Shown: positions 53,701 through 63,873 of the stretch, in pieces
Numbering within the stretch: the stretch's first letter is position 1
How the letters are laid out: the number at the start of each line of letters is the position of its first letter
DNA from: Pyropia yezoensis
Lineage: Eukaryota > Rhodophyta > Bangiophyceae > Bangiales > Bangiaceae
DNA: 64,000 nucleotides
Direction of reading: 5' to 3'
Assembly (NCBI GenBank): GCA_009829735.1
Contig: CM020620.1
Location: forward strand, 2,669,447-2,733,446
Notes under the pieces: model-generated
Told to the model about the DNA's origin: nothing
Seen by the model: the letters and a program-made list of their open reading frames with translations, nothing else
Databases searched by the model: none
Translations under genes and position numbers: made by a program

Positions 53701-55175
53701 TCAGGCCTGACCCCGGGGCACCTCAATCCCACATCCTGCGACCGGGCTGCTGCCGCCGGCGGTCGCTCCGCCAGTGCCATCGTCGTCGCCCCCTGACCAG
53801 TCGGCAAGCGCTGCCGCTCGGGGGCCACCACACACTCCACCCCTACTTGTGTATTCGGGGGCGGGAAAGGGGTGGGTGCGTTGCGGTACGCCCAGCGGAA
53901 AGCGACCGCAGCCGCCAGAGCCGCCGGCGCCCCTTGCTCTCCCGGGTGTGGCGGTTTCTTCTCTTTCTCGAGCGCCAGGCCGTCGGCGGCGAGGCCGTTG
54001 GAAGGCACGCTGCCGCTCGTTCCGCTGGATCGGGGACCACCAACGGCACAGCCAGCAGAGGCACTGCGGCGCGGCCCCGCCGCGCTGCGGCGACGGAGCC
54101 TCGTTTTTCTCTTTACCGCGCGGGCGCGTCCCCGCCCGTCGCCAGCCAATGCCGCGTGTCCTGCCTGTCATCACGATTGATTCCCAGAGTCACCGCAGCG
54201 CGTTTATCACCCCCCGGCCACGCAGCAGCGGGCGCCGCGCCCGCGAAAGGGGAGGGCGCCCCCACCCAAACAGACACTGAGGGCAGATCCCCCACTTTGC
54301 ACCCCTACCCCCTTGCCCCCCCCCCGTCAGGGGCAATTCCCCCCTCCCCTTCATAACGCCGCCCGCCTCTGCCCCACCCCAACCTCCTCCACCCTTCCAC
54401 CACCGACCCACCCATAACCAACCAACCATCCACAAAAAATACAGAAATCAGCAAAAGCAGACGGAGAGAGCGTGGAAAGAAAAAAAAATAAAAAAGATTG
54501 CACTAATGGCCACCGCCGCCACTGGGGTTAGGCAGAGGCGGCCTGCCGACGGGCGGCCGGGCGGCCGGCCAACCAGCAGCCGCAACGGCACCCACCCCCA
54601 CGGAGCGGCCCACCCGGCAGCATCTGCCTGGCGAGGGGCAGACGTGGGTGGTGACAAAAAAGGGGGATGGGGAGCGGAGAGGGTGGGGTAGAGGGGGACA
54701 ACGCCCCCCTAAACCACGCCCTCGACCGCCTCGCCCTCTGCTCTATCCACCGCCGACGGCAGGTGGGGTGCAGCAGAGGACGGGAAAGTAGGGGAAAGCA
54801 GGGGTAGGGAAAGTAAGAGGCCAAGGGCGGAGAGGGGACGGCATTCACAAGCCCCAGCGACCTGGTGACTGGCCATCCGCTGCCATCGACGCCACACCGG
54901 CGTGCACGCGCGGCAGCAGCCAGCGTGTCGGTAGGGCGAGGACGCCGCAATGGATCCCCGGCCGCTGGACGCCAAGCACCGGTCCCAAGCGCCGCACCGA
55001 CGCGAAAATCGCCGACCGCGTGACCGGCCGCCGCAGTCAGTACCTCGGTCGCCGCCTGAGTGCGGGCTTGTGGCCGCGTCCCCCATCCCGCCCCCGCCCC
55101 AACCAACCACCAACCAGGAAGCGCAGCTGCAGCGCCCACCTTGGCGATGCCCCGTTCCCCCACCCAGCACCCGCC
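50781..55175. other. Region without a supportable gene
   Basis: Mixed GC-rich sequence with a lower-GC patch at about 51130-51300 and at about 53620-53680. Long open frames occur on both strands (for example 52494-54356 plus, 51708-52883 and 52754-53689 minus), but they are Ala/Gly/Pro/Arg-rich, mutually overlapping and without domains. A short tandem duplication of a CCCCTTTTCGCTAC segment lies at about 52725-52758, and GCG-triplet arrays at about 52310-52405 and 53345-53400. A GTCPRCHNGHWTHE reading at 51061-51105 hints at a zinc-knuckle fragment. Confidence 0.45.
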
Positions 55176-55670
55176 TCACACGCACACGCCCTTGGGCGCT
55201 ACCCCACGGCTCGATGGCGGGGGCCCGCCCGGCGGCGGCAGCACCGACGCCCACCACGCGTCGGCCGCCGCGGCGGCGCCGGTGCGGCACACCCCCGCCC
55301 CCGATGATGGGGGAAGTGGCGGAAGCGCCGCCGAGCACGTCCGCCCCGCCGCCGACCGTGCCGCCCCTGCCGTCGCCGATGACGGCAACAATGCCGACAT
55401 CGACGACGACGACGACGACGACGATGAGGCGGGGCCGCTGGCTGGTGGTGACGCCGCTGACCCGGCTGCAGCCGCTTCCGCGGCTGCGGCTGCGGCGGCT
55501 TTCCGGTAGTGCCGTGCGCGGGCGAGGAGGGGCAACGCCAGCGCCGCGGCGGGCAAGGCAAGCAGCGCCGCCGCCGCGGCGCCAAGCGAAAACGACAGCA
55601 CCGCCTGCGTCCACGCGCCGCCGTGGGAAGGGGAGGCCAGCTCCCCCAGTAGTCGCCCGGCGGTCGCCAT
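55176..55670 (-). CDS. Small single-pass membrane protein, unrecognised
   Basis: Predicted 164-aa protein starting MATAGRLLGELASPSHGGAW. The segment VLSFSLGAAAAALLALPAAA plus LALPLL is a good membrane span at about residues 24-50, followed by basic RARHYRK, an Ala-rich stretch, a Ser run of about nine and a Gly/Ala-rich C-terminus. A short N-terminus before one span with basic residues after it fits a signal-anchored or organelle inner-membrane protein. The ATG has good context (GGCGACCATGG), and a C-rich sense-strand leader precedes it (plus-strand G tracts at about 55690-55760). The last ~60 residues are compositionally weak, so a downstream exon or a different stop is possible. Confidence 0.5.
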   Translation of the reverse strand: MATAGRLLGELASPSHGGAWTQAVLSFSLGAAAAALLALPAAALALPLLARARHYRKAAAAAAAEAAAAGSAASPPASGPASSSSSSSSSMSALLPSSATAGAARSAAGRTCSAALPPLPPSSGAGVCRTGAAAAADAWWASVLPPPGGPPPSSRGVAPKGVCV

Positions 55671-58600
55671 GGTGGTCAGCGCCGTGGAGGTGTGGTGGGG
55701 GGTAGGGGGGGGTGCGCAGTGAGGTGGGGGGGGGTAGGGGGTGGGGGGTGGGGGATAAGACGGGGAGGGGGGGAGAGGGCACAGGAGGTGGTTCAAGTTC
55801 AAGGTTGATCAGACGGGGGGGTGGGTGGGTGGGGAGCGGGGGAAGAAGAGCGGCAGGGGTCCACGGCCGCGACGCCCGCTTGGCAGCCGCCTGAGACGCC
55901 GCCGGGGTGGACTCAAGAACGGCAGCGCCGGGTGGTTGTTCACGAGAGGCGGGGGGCGGGAGAGAGGGGGGGTGGCGAGGGGGGGGGGCGGCGGAATGGC
56001 AGTGGGCTAGGGCAGCGCGGGGTGGTGGTGGGATAGGGGTGTGTGATGGACACCGCGACGGGCCCGCAACAGGCGAGAGCGGGTGTGCGTCGACCCACCC
56101 CGCTCGCACCCACCTCCCGCGTCGGGTTGGTAAAGGCAGCCGGGGGGAGGCGGGAAAGGGAGGGGAGACGGGGAGGGACAGAGGGTGAGTCGGGCGCGAC
56201 AAGAAGGCTTGGAAAGGGGGAGGGAGGGAGAGAGGCGGTGACTCCAGTACCCACCACCGCAACAACAGTTGGGGGACAGGGATAGCGGTAGGTGGCGGGC
56301 GTGTCGGGGGAGCGGGAGCCGTGACGCCCACGCGCCGTGGCGCCCACGAGCTGGGCTGCTGGCCAGCGACGGCGCCCACGGCTGGCGCACACCCACGCGC
56401 GCGGGCGTGTGGGCGCACGGGGGGGGTGGGGCGAAGCCGGCTGCCGACGCACCAGCCAACAGTGGAGGGGTGGCCGCGCATACAGAGGCAGCGGATGGAA
56501 CAGGGAGCGGGTGTGTCTGCGACTGACCCCTGGGACAGAGGCAACACAGCGGGGAGGGAGGGGGGGTGAGAGGGTGACAGCGGTGGTGAACGCCGTTTGC
56601 AAGGTGTGTGGGGGCCGCGGCCCGCAGCTGCGGGCAGGTCCCCTCCTCATCTGCCGCGCATCCGAATTGAGGCGCCCCGCCCCCCCTTTGAAGGGGATGC
56701 CCAGCCGCGTCTACGTTGCGCGGCCATGACAGATGGGGTCCGCGCGGCGGCCGATTGGCCGGCGTGGCCGGCGGGGGCTGCGCCAACGTTGGCGGCCGGT
56801 GCCACCCCCGCACCGCTCGTTCGTCGCTCGTCTTCGTCCTCAACGGGGATGTGGCGGTTTTGGGGGTGAGCGCGTGCACGGCGCTAGTGGGGCACCCACC
56901 GTGCAAGCCCCTCGCATGCAAGACGAATCGACCGGGCTGGGTGCGCTCGTGGGGGAGCGCTCGTGGGGGAGCGCTCGTGGGGGGCAGCAGGGGGGAGGGG
57001 AAGTGGCGTCCAACGTCCCGTCCACGCGCGCCCCCCACCCACTGGGACGCGGATGTTGAAAATGGGAATTGCTGACAGCGGCTGAGCGTTGGTCGAACGG
57101 CTGCAGACGCCTGGCGTTTGAGGAGACGAAGAGCGGGTGGGAGGCACAGAGTGAAAGCCTTTCGCCTGAGGCCTGTGGGTAGGGGGCGGCGGTGGACGGA
57201 AAAACGCCAGCGGCCCCTCTTTTTTGGGCACAGCAACCAACCCCCCCCACCAGATTCTGCTCCTCGCCCGCTCGCGGTCAGAGGCGGGTCGCCCACGGGG
57301 CGGCCTCTGGTGGGCTGGGGTGGACAGACGGCCTCGATGGCCCGCACCGGCAATGCGCAGACCGGCGCGAGAGCGCGAGCCTGCGCATACTGTATGTAGA
57401 ATTGATGTGGGGGGGGGAGTTCCGATCCAAGCTGTAATCGGCCACTCGCCCCGCACGCAGAGGCGTCAGTGCATTCGCGGGTTCCGAACTTCCCTTCCTA
57501 CGCGCGTGTGGGGGGGGGCCCGCGGTGAGACGCGCTTGAAGGTCGAGAGGGTGCATTGTCACGAGGCGTAGCTACGCCAAACCCTGCTGACTCGAACGAC
57601 AAGAGGAGGAGAGGAGCCGCACACATGCGCCGTGCGTGTCCACGGGATTGGAGCGCGGAGGTCTGGAGCGGACCGCTCCGAGCGGGTCGCCGTCTTCTGC
57701 GAGGGAGGGCCAATTGCGTACAGTACGTTGGATGTTGTGGCCGAGGTAATTTGCCTGCCTTCCATTCGTAACAAGCGCCAGGATGACTTGGAGTAACAGC
57801 CAGCAGTATAAGTATTTGTATTTACAAAATGCATGTCTGAGCAGTTGTAGATTGAACTTCTGACAAAAGAACGTTGGTCGCGCGCTTAAGCTTTCGTCCA
57901 ACTTCGCACCGCTTTCAATTGAAGATCGCCGGTTGCGAGTACAATGTAGGTGCGACAGCGGTGACGACGTCGGTGACGGCTTTGCTAGCCGTCGATGCAC
58001 CTTCGGCCAAGGTGTGGCGGGTTGCGCTGGCTGGGAAAGGCCCGGGCGGGAAAGGGACAGGGTTTTCTTTGCGCAAAGAATGTGCAGCGACCGTAGCGCT
58101 AAAATGTAGTAAAGGCTGTGTCGTGCGGTCTGTGCGAACCACAGCAGCCACGTGGACGTTGACCATGCCCAGCTGGCGGGCGTCACTGCTAGCATGTACA
58201 TACAGCTGAGAAGGACCTCCTGCGAATGGTCGCACCTTGGTAGAAGAGCTGTGGGCCCGTGCGGACTCCTCATCGTGGGTGAGGCAGATCCTATTGACTA
58301 GAAAGCGGAGTTGTGGAGAGGTGGTCGACAATGTGGGGACGTCTCACATGCCTCCGCCGCCGAGGGAGTCGGCGCCCTCGGTGGCTGGTGCTGGGAACGT
58401 GATGGTGATCAGTGGCGTGGCCTGCTTGCACAGCAGGGGGGGGCGAAGAGGGGGCGACCAGAAGCGTTCCAGTGGAAGCTCACCGAAGTCCCCGAGTATT
58501 CTTTAATTGCAGGACTGGCTCCCCATGGTGCAAAGTTTGGGCTCTGTCCCGGATAGAGCCTCGCTCCTCTGCCGCCACCCTCATGGACAGGTGGAGGCCG

Positions 58601-59071
58601 CGCCACCACCAACGCCCAACAACGGGCGGAGGATGACCGGCGCCGTTGTCTCCTTGCCTCCTTTCTGTGTCCACCAGCGTCAGCTGTCGCCACCTACCGG
58701 CACGCAGCAAGGGCCTGCCGCCCCGGCGCGGGGTGTCGCACCGTCACGAGCGACGCAGGTGGGGTGTGGCGAGCCTGTCACACCACCCTTGCTGCCCCAG
58801 CGGCCGTCCAGGCCTCCGCGGGAAACCCCAGCCCGTCGCAATCAGCGTCCCCTTCGAAGGGACATGAGTGCTTGACCACGGTGCGGAGCACGTCGCTGCC
58901 CCACATCCGCCGACCACTCCCGTCCCGCGCCCCTTCTCCACGACTGTTCCGGCTCACAGCTCGCCCACACCATCGACGCTACTCTCGGTAACGTCACGTG
59001 GTAGCTCCCTACCTCCTGTCCCCCTTTGTCCCCCTCTTCTACCCCCCCCTTCGCACCCCCACCGCTTTTCG
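55671..59071. other. Region without a supportable gene
   Basis: The first ~1 kb is plus-strand G-rich and serves partly as leader for the minus-strand membrane-protein gene. From about 56550 to 58870 GC falls, most clearly at 57720-58220, and frames are short; one minus-strand frame (57572-58273) lacks any motif. A 14-bp unit GCGCTCGTGGGGGA occurs three times at 56943-56984. C/T-rich sequence at about 58990-59070 leads into the next gene. Confidence 0.5.
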
Positions 59072-61150
59072 ATGGCCGTTGCCACGGTGGCGGGAGGGCC
59101 CCCGCCGTCGCAGCCGTCGGCCCCCCTGGCGCCTTGCCCCCCGTCGTCAGAGTCGCTGCTCCCACCCCCAGCACCTCCGCCGCGGCCGCTCCCCCCCGTT
59201 TCCCGCCCCGCTGACGCGGCTGCGATTGGGAGCGGCGGTTCGGACGGGGGCTCCTCGGCGGCCACCTCCTCGTCGTTGCCACCGCCGCCTCCCCTCTCCC
59301 GCGTCAGCACCGCCACTGTGGCGGGGGTGCTCGCGGCGCTGCCAGAACCCCACGGGGTAACAGCCCGCCCGCCGCCGCCGCCGTCGCAGGCGGTGGCGGT
59401 CGTCACTGCCAGCCTGTGTGGCGTGCCGCCAGCTGCTCGGGCACCCCTGTACGTGGTCGCCTACGAGGGGGGTGGTGGTGGCGGTAGCGGCGGCGGCGGT
59501 AGTGGCGGCGGCGCGTGGAAGCGCGTCGGAGCCACGGCGGCGGTCCGCGGGGTGTCGTGCCACTCCTTTTGTGACACCCCCATAACGGTGCCCCTCCCCG
59601 CCGACGGCAGCGGGCCGGATGATGAGACGCCGCCGCTGCTGCGGGTGGACGTCGTCTCGGCCGCCCGTGAGGCTGGGGAGCACGGGGTGGTGGCGTCGGC
59701 CACGACACGGGTGGCGGCGCTCGTCGCGGCGGGCGCCACGCGCATCCCCCTGGCCATAGCGGCGGGGCCCAAGGGGGGCGCCCCCACGCACCGGCCGCAC
59801 CGCCGCACACCGCAGCGGGCGCGTCGCGCCGCCGCCACCGCCGCCGCTGCCGGCGGCGTGCCGGGAGTAGGGGGAGGCGAGGCCATGGCCGCCGTCGGCG
59901 GCGTGGCCGCGGCGGCCGCCGACGGGGCGGCTGCGGCGGTGGTGGCGGCGGCGCACCCGCGGCGGACGACAGGGCTGGTGCGTGCCGACGAGGCCCCCCC
60001 CGACGGCCAGCTTGTGCTAGGCCTGTGGGCAGAGCGTGGGGTGGCGGGCCCGCCGGCGCCGCCGCTGAGCCTTCACCTCACCCTCGTCCTGCCCGGCGGG
60101 GGCGGCGACAAGTGGCGTCCCGCCACCCGGCTGGCCGTCGAGGTCCACCGGTGGGTAGCCACACCGGGGGAGGCACCGCCGCCGCTGTCATCGTTGTCGT
60201 CGCCGTCGCCATCGGCTGCCTCTTTGACGTCCGCCGCGGGCGCGTCGTCGTTTTCCGCGTCGCCACCGCCACCGCCCCCCGGCGGCGCCTTCCGACCCGT
60301 GTGGCGGTCGGCCTACACGCCCCCCCGGGTCATCCCCCCCCCCGGCGGTGACACAGCCGCCCCCGCCTTGGCCCTCTCCCTGCGGGGCATCCGGCTGCCA
60401 CTGCGGCGGGTGCTGCCGCTGGGCGCCGCCGACGCGTTACCACCCTCGCCAGCGGCGGCGCCCCCCGGCGGGGCCACCCCGCTACGGGTGGTGGTGTGGG
60501 CCCGCCGCGGGCGGCGGCGGCCGCCCACGTGCTGGGGGGGGGTGGACACGACCTACGCGTCGATCGTCGCGGCGCACTACCCCTCCACGTCGCCGGTGCG
60601 GCTGGTGGCCATCCCGGCGGACAGCGGCGGCTGCACGTGTGGGGGGATGGGGGGGGGGGGGGGGCTGCAGACGGGGAGGCAGCGGGAGGGGGCGGGGGGG
60701 GGGGTGAGCCGCCTGACGCACCTCCCTCAACGGGAGGGGGAGGGGAGGGGCGCGGAGGGAAGCGCCGGCGGCGTCGAAAGCAGCCCGACCCGCTGCCCGT
60801 GGCTGGAGCGGTTGTCGAAGGGTTCTTGTTGGTCGGGTAGCGAGTCTGGCGCAGTGGAGAAGCGGGGTGGCACGAGACAGGCGCATCTAGGGGGCGGGGG
60901 AGGCGGTTGCGTTTCTCACGAAGGCTGCGTGTCGCCCACACTGACGCTCATAGACGCGTCGGCGACGTGCAGTCCAATCCCATTACCAGACACGCAGTCG
61001 CCGTGGATGGTAGGTTGCTGCGTCCCACTGCTCGAGTTTCTCGTTTTTGCTTTTTTGAGGACAGGAGGAGGGAGGGGGCAGGGTGGTGGCGGAGCAATGG
61101 ACAAGAGGGCTGTGGCGTCGGTGCGCCTAGCGTCAGGCCTCGCGTTTTGA
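59072..61150 (+). CDS. Putative tandem C2-domain protein (copine-like N-terminal module)
   Basis: Predicted 692-aa protein starting MAVATVAGGPPPSQPSAPLA after a C/T-rich leader. After a ~100-residue Pro/Ser-rich region comes a beta-rich block. It runs from VVTASLCGVPPAARAPLYVV through GAWKRVGATAAVRGVSCHSF, then LLRVDVVSAAREAGEHGVVA and TTRVAALVAAGATRIPLAI. This follows the strand order of a copine-type C2A domain but lacks most Ca-binding Asp residues. A second similar block covers about residues 320-520 (LSLHLTLVLPGGGGDKWRPA ... LSLRGIRLPLRRVLPL). C2 domains bind membranes or lipids, and copines add a VWA domain that I cannot find. After about residue 525 (poly-G at 60645-60665, GTGAG at 60704) coding quality collapses. 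A frame error or an intron probably separates the true C-terminus. Confidence 0.45.
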   Translation: MAVATVAGGPPPSQPSAPLAPCPPSSESLLPPPAPPPRPLPPVSRPADAAAIGSGGSDGGSSAATSSSLPPPPPLSRVSTATVAGVLAALPEPHGVTARPPPPPSQAVAVVTASLCGVPPAARAPLYVVAYEGGGGGGSGGGGSGGGAWKRVGATAAVRGVSCHSFCDTPITVPLPADGSGPDDETPPLLRVDVVSAAREAGEHGVVASATTRVAALVAAGATRIPLAIAAGPKGGAPTHRPHRRTPQRARRAAATAAAAGGVPGVGGGEAMAAVGGVAAAAADGAAAAVVAAAHPRRTTGLVRADEAPPDGQLVLGLWAERGVAGPPAPPLSLHLTLVLPGGGGDKWRPATRLAVEVHRWVATPGEAPPPLSSLSSPSPSAASLTSAAGASSFSASPPPPPPGGAFRPVWRSAYTPPRVIPPPGGDTAAPALALSLRGIRLPLRRVLPLGAADALPPSPAAAPPGGATPLRVVVWARRGRRRPPTCWGGVDTTYASIVAAHYPSTSPVRLVAIPADSGGCTCGGMGGGGGLQTGRQREGAGGGVSRLTHLPQREGEGRGAEGSAGGVESSPTRCPWLERLSKGSCWSGSESGAVEKRGGTRQAHLGGGGGGCVSHEGCVSPTLTLIDASATCSPIPLPDTQSPWMVGCCVPLLEFLVFAFLRTGGGRGQGGGGAMDKRAVASVRLASGLAF

Positions 61151-61934
61151 GTGTCGGTCGTAACGGTGCGTGCGTGAGAGCTGTCGTCGGCGCCGTCGAG
61201 GCGTGCTTTGGCAGCACCTCACCAGGTCACGCCTAGAGCAGGGTGCCTTCAGAGCGGTGGCGTCGTCGGGACCCTCTGGAGTGCCCCCCGCCGGGGCTCG
61301 GATAGCGACGAAGTTTAGCGGCTCGCGGAGGTGGTCGCGACGTGGACCACCCGCGGCTGTAGGCCAGGCGGGTGAGCACCCTCCCAGGGTATCCCTCGTC
61401 GGGGTCGGTGTATGTATGCATACAGCACACCTCGAGGGAAGCGATAGAGAGGACGGGATGTGTGTCGAGGACAGTACAGGAAGAGGACGCCCTGGGGAGG
61501 TTGGCGAAAAGGGGAACCGCAGAAAGGGAAAGCGGTGCATGGCAGGGGAGGTGGGCAAGGAGCGCCACCCTTCCAGTCTCCAATGCCACTGACACACACG
61601 ATGCTTGCTGCTTGCTTTACAAAGCACCGATGCGCTTCCGTCCCCCGTGCATCCACGCGGGCGCATGACGAAGCTTACCCACACCGCCGCGTGCACCCTC
61701 ACCGGCAGCATCTCCCCCATCTCGCTTCCGGCACGACATCCGAGAACACCTCCCTTTGCCCACCACAGAAAAGCCATCGCCGCGGCAAAGCCCCCCCCCG
61801 CACCCACCCGCGCCACTTTCTCCACTCGGCAACAGGTGTGCCCCACCGCCACCTTCTCTCCTTCACAAAGGAGGGCTTGAACGTCATGAGAGCGGCCGAC
61901 CCACGCGCCAAGGCGCGTAGAGGCTGGCCCACGC
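61151..61934. other. Intergenic region between convergent genes
   Basis: Moderate-GC sequence with only short frames on both strands. No repeat or RNA gene was seen. Confidence 0.5.
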
Positions 61935-62690
61935 CTAGGCGCTCAGGAACTGCACCACCTCAAACGACTGGGTAATCCGCTTACAATTGTTGCACCGGTT
62001 GCCAGACCGCCCCCCGTCACAGCGCAGGAACGATGGCTTTTGGATGCGCTGGCAGTTCAACCTCCCCGCGTCGGTGCACCGGTAGCCACGAGCGCACTCG
62101 CGAATAAGACACGCAGACGGCTTGTCGGGCAGCTCATCCAGGCACAACCCCCCCAGCGGGAGCGGCTCACAGCGACAAGGCACCCCCGACCGCGTGGCCG
62201 GCCCGCCCGACCGCGCCGACGACGAGCCGCCCGACCCCGACGACGAATGGTGGCTCGCCGGCGCATCATTGAGCTCAAACGTCTCCTTGGCGTTGTGCTT
62301 CTGGGGCGAAAAGGTGCCCATCACCATGCCCCCACAGTTGCGCTTCTCCATCGCGTACCAGCACGGGTAGGACTTGATGTAAAAGTTGAAGGCCACCGAG
62401 CTGCCTGGCGCAAGGTTGCGTTGCAGCCTCAGGGTCTGTCCATCCCCCGACGCCCGGCAGAGGGAGCCCCTGGTGGCGCGGTTGTTGACCAACGACACCC
62501 GCGCAATGGCGCGCGGGTGGATATTGGACGGCGGGCTGCAACCGCCGAGCGGCGCCTGCGCCCGCACGTTGGTGTGAAGGAAGAGAGAGGACGCCTTCCA
62601 AGCGGTTGCGGAGCTCGACCCCACCAGCAGCAGACCGGCAGAGAGGAGAACACCCACCAGCAGCGACCGGGGGGTACGCACGGCAACCAT
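61935..62690 (-). CDS. Secreted cysteine-rich protein, unrecognised
   Basis: Predicted 251-aa protein. MVAVRTPRSLLVGVLLSAGL followed by LLVGSSSATAW is a textbook signal peptide with probable cleavage after Ala-rich SSATA. The mature protein has about 15 Cys residues in two groups. The first is spaced (GGCSPPS, GSLCRASG, SYPCWYAMEKRNCGGMV). The second is dense at the C-terminus (VPCRCEPLPLGGLCLDEL, LIRECARGYRCTDAG, LRCDGGRSGNRCNNCKR). A Ser/Gly linker (SSSGSGGSSSARSGG) separates them. It is probably an extracellular or cell-wall protein stabilised by disulfides; no enzyme motif is seen. The ATG at 62688-62690 follows a C-rich sense-strand leader. The frame is open upstream to 63302, but that part would bury the signal peptide. 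Confidence 0.72.
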   Translation of the reverse strand: MVAVRTPRSLLVGVLLSAGLLLVGSSSATAWKASSLFLHTNVRAQAPLGGCSPPSNIHPRAIARVSLVNNRATRGSLCRASGDGQTLRLQRNLAPGSSVAFNFYIKSYPCWYAMEKRNCGGMVMGTFSPQKHNAKETFELNDAPASHHSSSGSGGSSSARSGGPATRSGVPCRCEPLPLGGLCLDELPDKPSACLIRECARGYRCTDAGRLNCQRIQKPSFLRCDGGRSGNRCNNCKRITQSFEVVQFLSA

Positions 62691-63873
62691 GGCAGCGACG
62701 ACGAGGGGGCAACACAAAGTACGGGAAAGGGGGGGGGGGGCAACAGAGGAGCGTTGCGGAAGGCGCAACCGCGGCCAGCCGGGCGAACCGGGGTGCTTGG
62801 CAAGCGGGGGTAGGAAGGAGGAGAGGCGGGCGTGTCCCGGTCGACCGGCACCTAGGACCACCACCGCCACCGTCTGACGCCCCGACGCGCCGTGCTGCCG
62901 GGCCGGGGGGGATGAACAGCGAAGAAGTGCAGACCGCCCCCCAAAAGCAGCCGCCGACAGTGTTGCGGGGGCGCCCAGACCGCTCTCCCTGGCACGCCGG
63001 CCTGTGTCACCCCCACCACTCTCCAACGCGCACAGGCTCACGGACGGGTCGGAAAAGGGCGCTGACACTCGCCTGCATGGCCACCAACCCAAAGTGGAGC
63101 GCTCATGGGGTCCACAGAAGGCTCCCACCGGGCTCCACAGTGGTAGATTAGGGGACCACAGTACTCCCCTCTGCCTGCAGGAGATGAGCGACGGGGGGGG
63201 GAGGAAAAAGGGGGCGAGCGGCCGGGGGGCGGGCCGCCGCCCCGCCCCGGCGACCTCAGCCAGGCGCCCAGGTCGCACCAGGACCCGCCGATAGCAAGGC
63301 ACAGGAGGGGGGAAGGCAAACGATCACCCCAGTAGAGTACATCAAGTGCTCATGATGGCGCAGACCATACGGTCCTTCAGGGTCAGAGGCGGTAGGCAGC
63401 CGAGGGGGGGCGTGGGGGAGGCCGGCGCGTCGTGCACTCAACTTGTCTACGGAACGGGCGTGCACTCAAGTGAAGCGGTCGAAGACGGAAGGAATGCGCG
63501 GTTTCATTCCCGACTCCGCAACTCCGCTTGAGCATTCCAGAATTCTTCGTGAGAGCTTGGCGTGTACATCATGTATACATGATGTATCGGAACGTTCGAT
63601 GTTCTGATGTTCGAACGTGTTTCAGTTCACGGTCCATCAATACATACTCGTGCGTTGCGGGATCCCACAGCGCAGACTGCGGTGGCACGCGAGGCTGCTC
63701 CACGAAGCTCGGTCGCCCAGCATTGCCGCGCCGTGAGCGTGCTGTGGCGCGTGCATCGCCGAGGACGGTCCGGCGTGCTTGGATCACCGCTGCGTGCGCC
63801 CCCCGTCTGGCTTCTGGCGCGCGCCGCTAGTGCCTCCGGTCGACCGCGCCTGCGTCTTCTGCCTAATCCAGCC
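62691..63873. other. Right-end region without a complete gene
   Basis: GC-rich up to about 63330, then lower GC with palindromic sequence at 63565-63618. The first part includes the leader of the Cys-rich protein gene. No domain-bearing frame is seen. Confidence 0.5.
63565..63618. repeat. Perfect 22-nt palindrome followed by 8-bp inverted repeat
   Basis: TACATCATGTA and its reverse complement abut at 63565-63586. ACGTTCGA (63592-63599) is then mirrored by TCGAACGT at 63611-63618. It lies ~260 bases before a possible start codon. Confidence 0.85.

Noticed and set aside
52494..54356. 620-codon plus-strand frame
   Set aside because: Arg/Gly/Pro-rich, overlapped by equally long minus-strand frames, with no ordered block.
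57572..58273. 233-codon minus-strand frame in a lower-GC patch
   Set aside because: Mixed composition but no motif, no good start context and no C/T leader.
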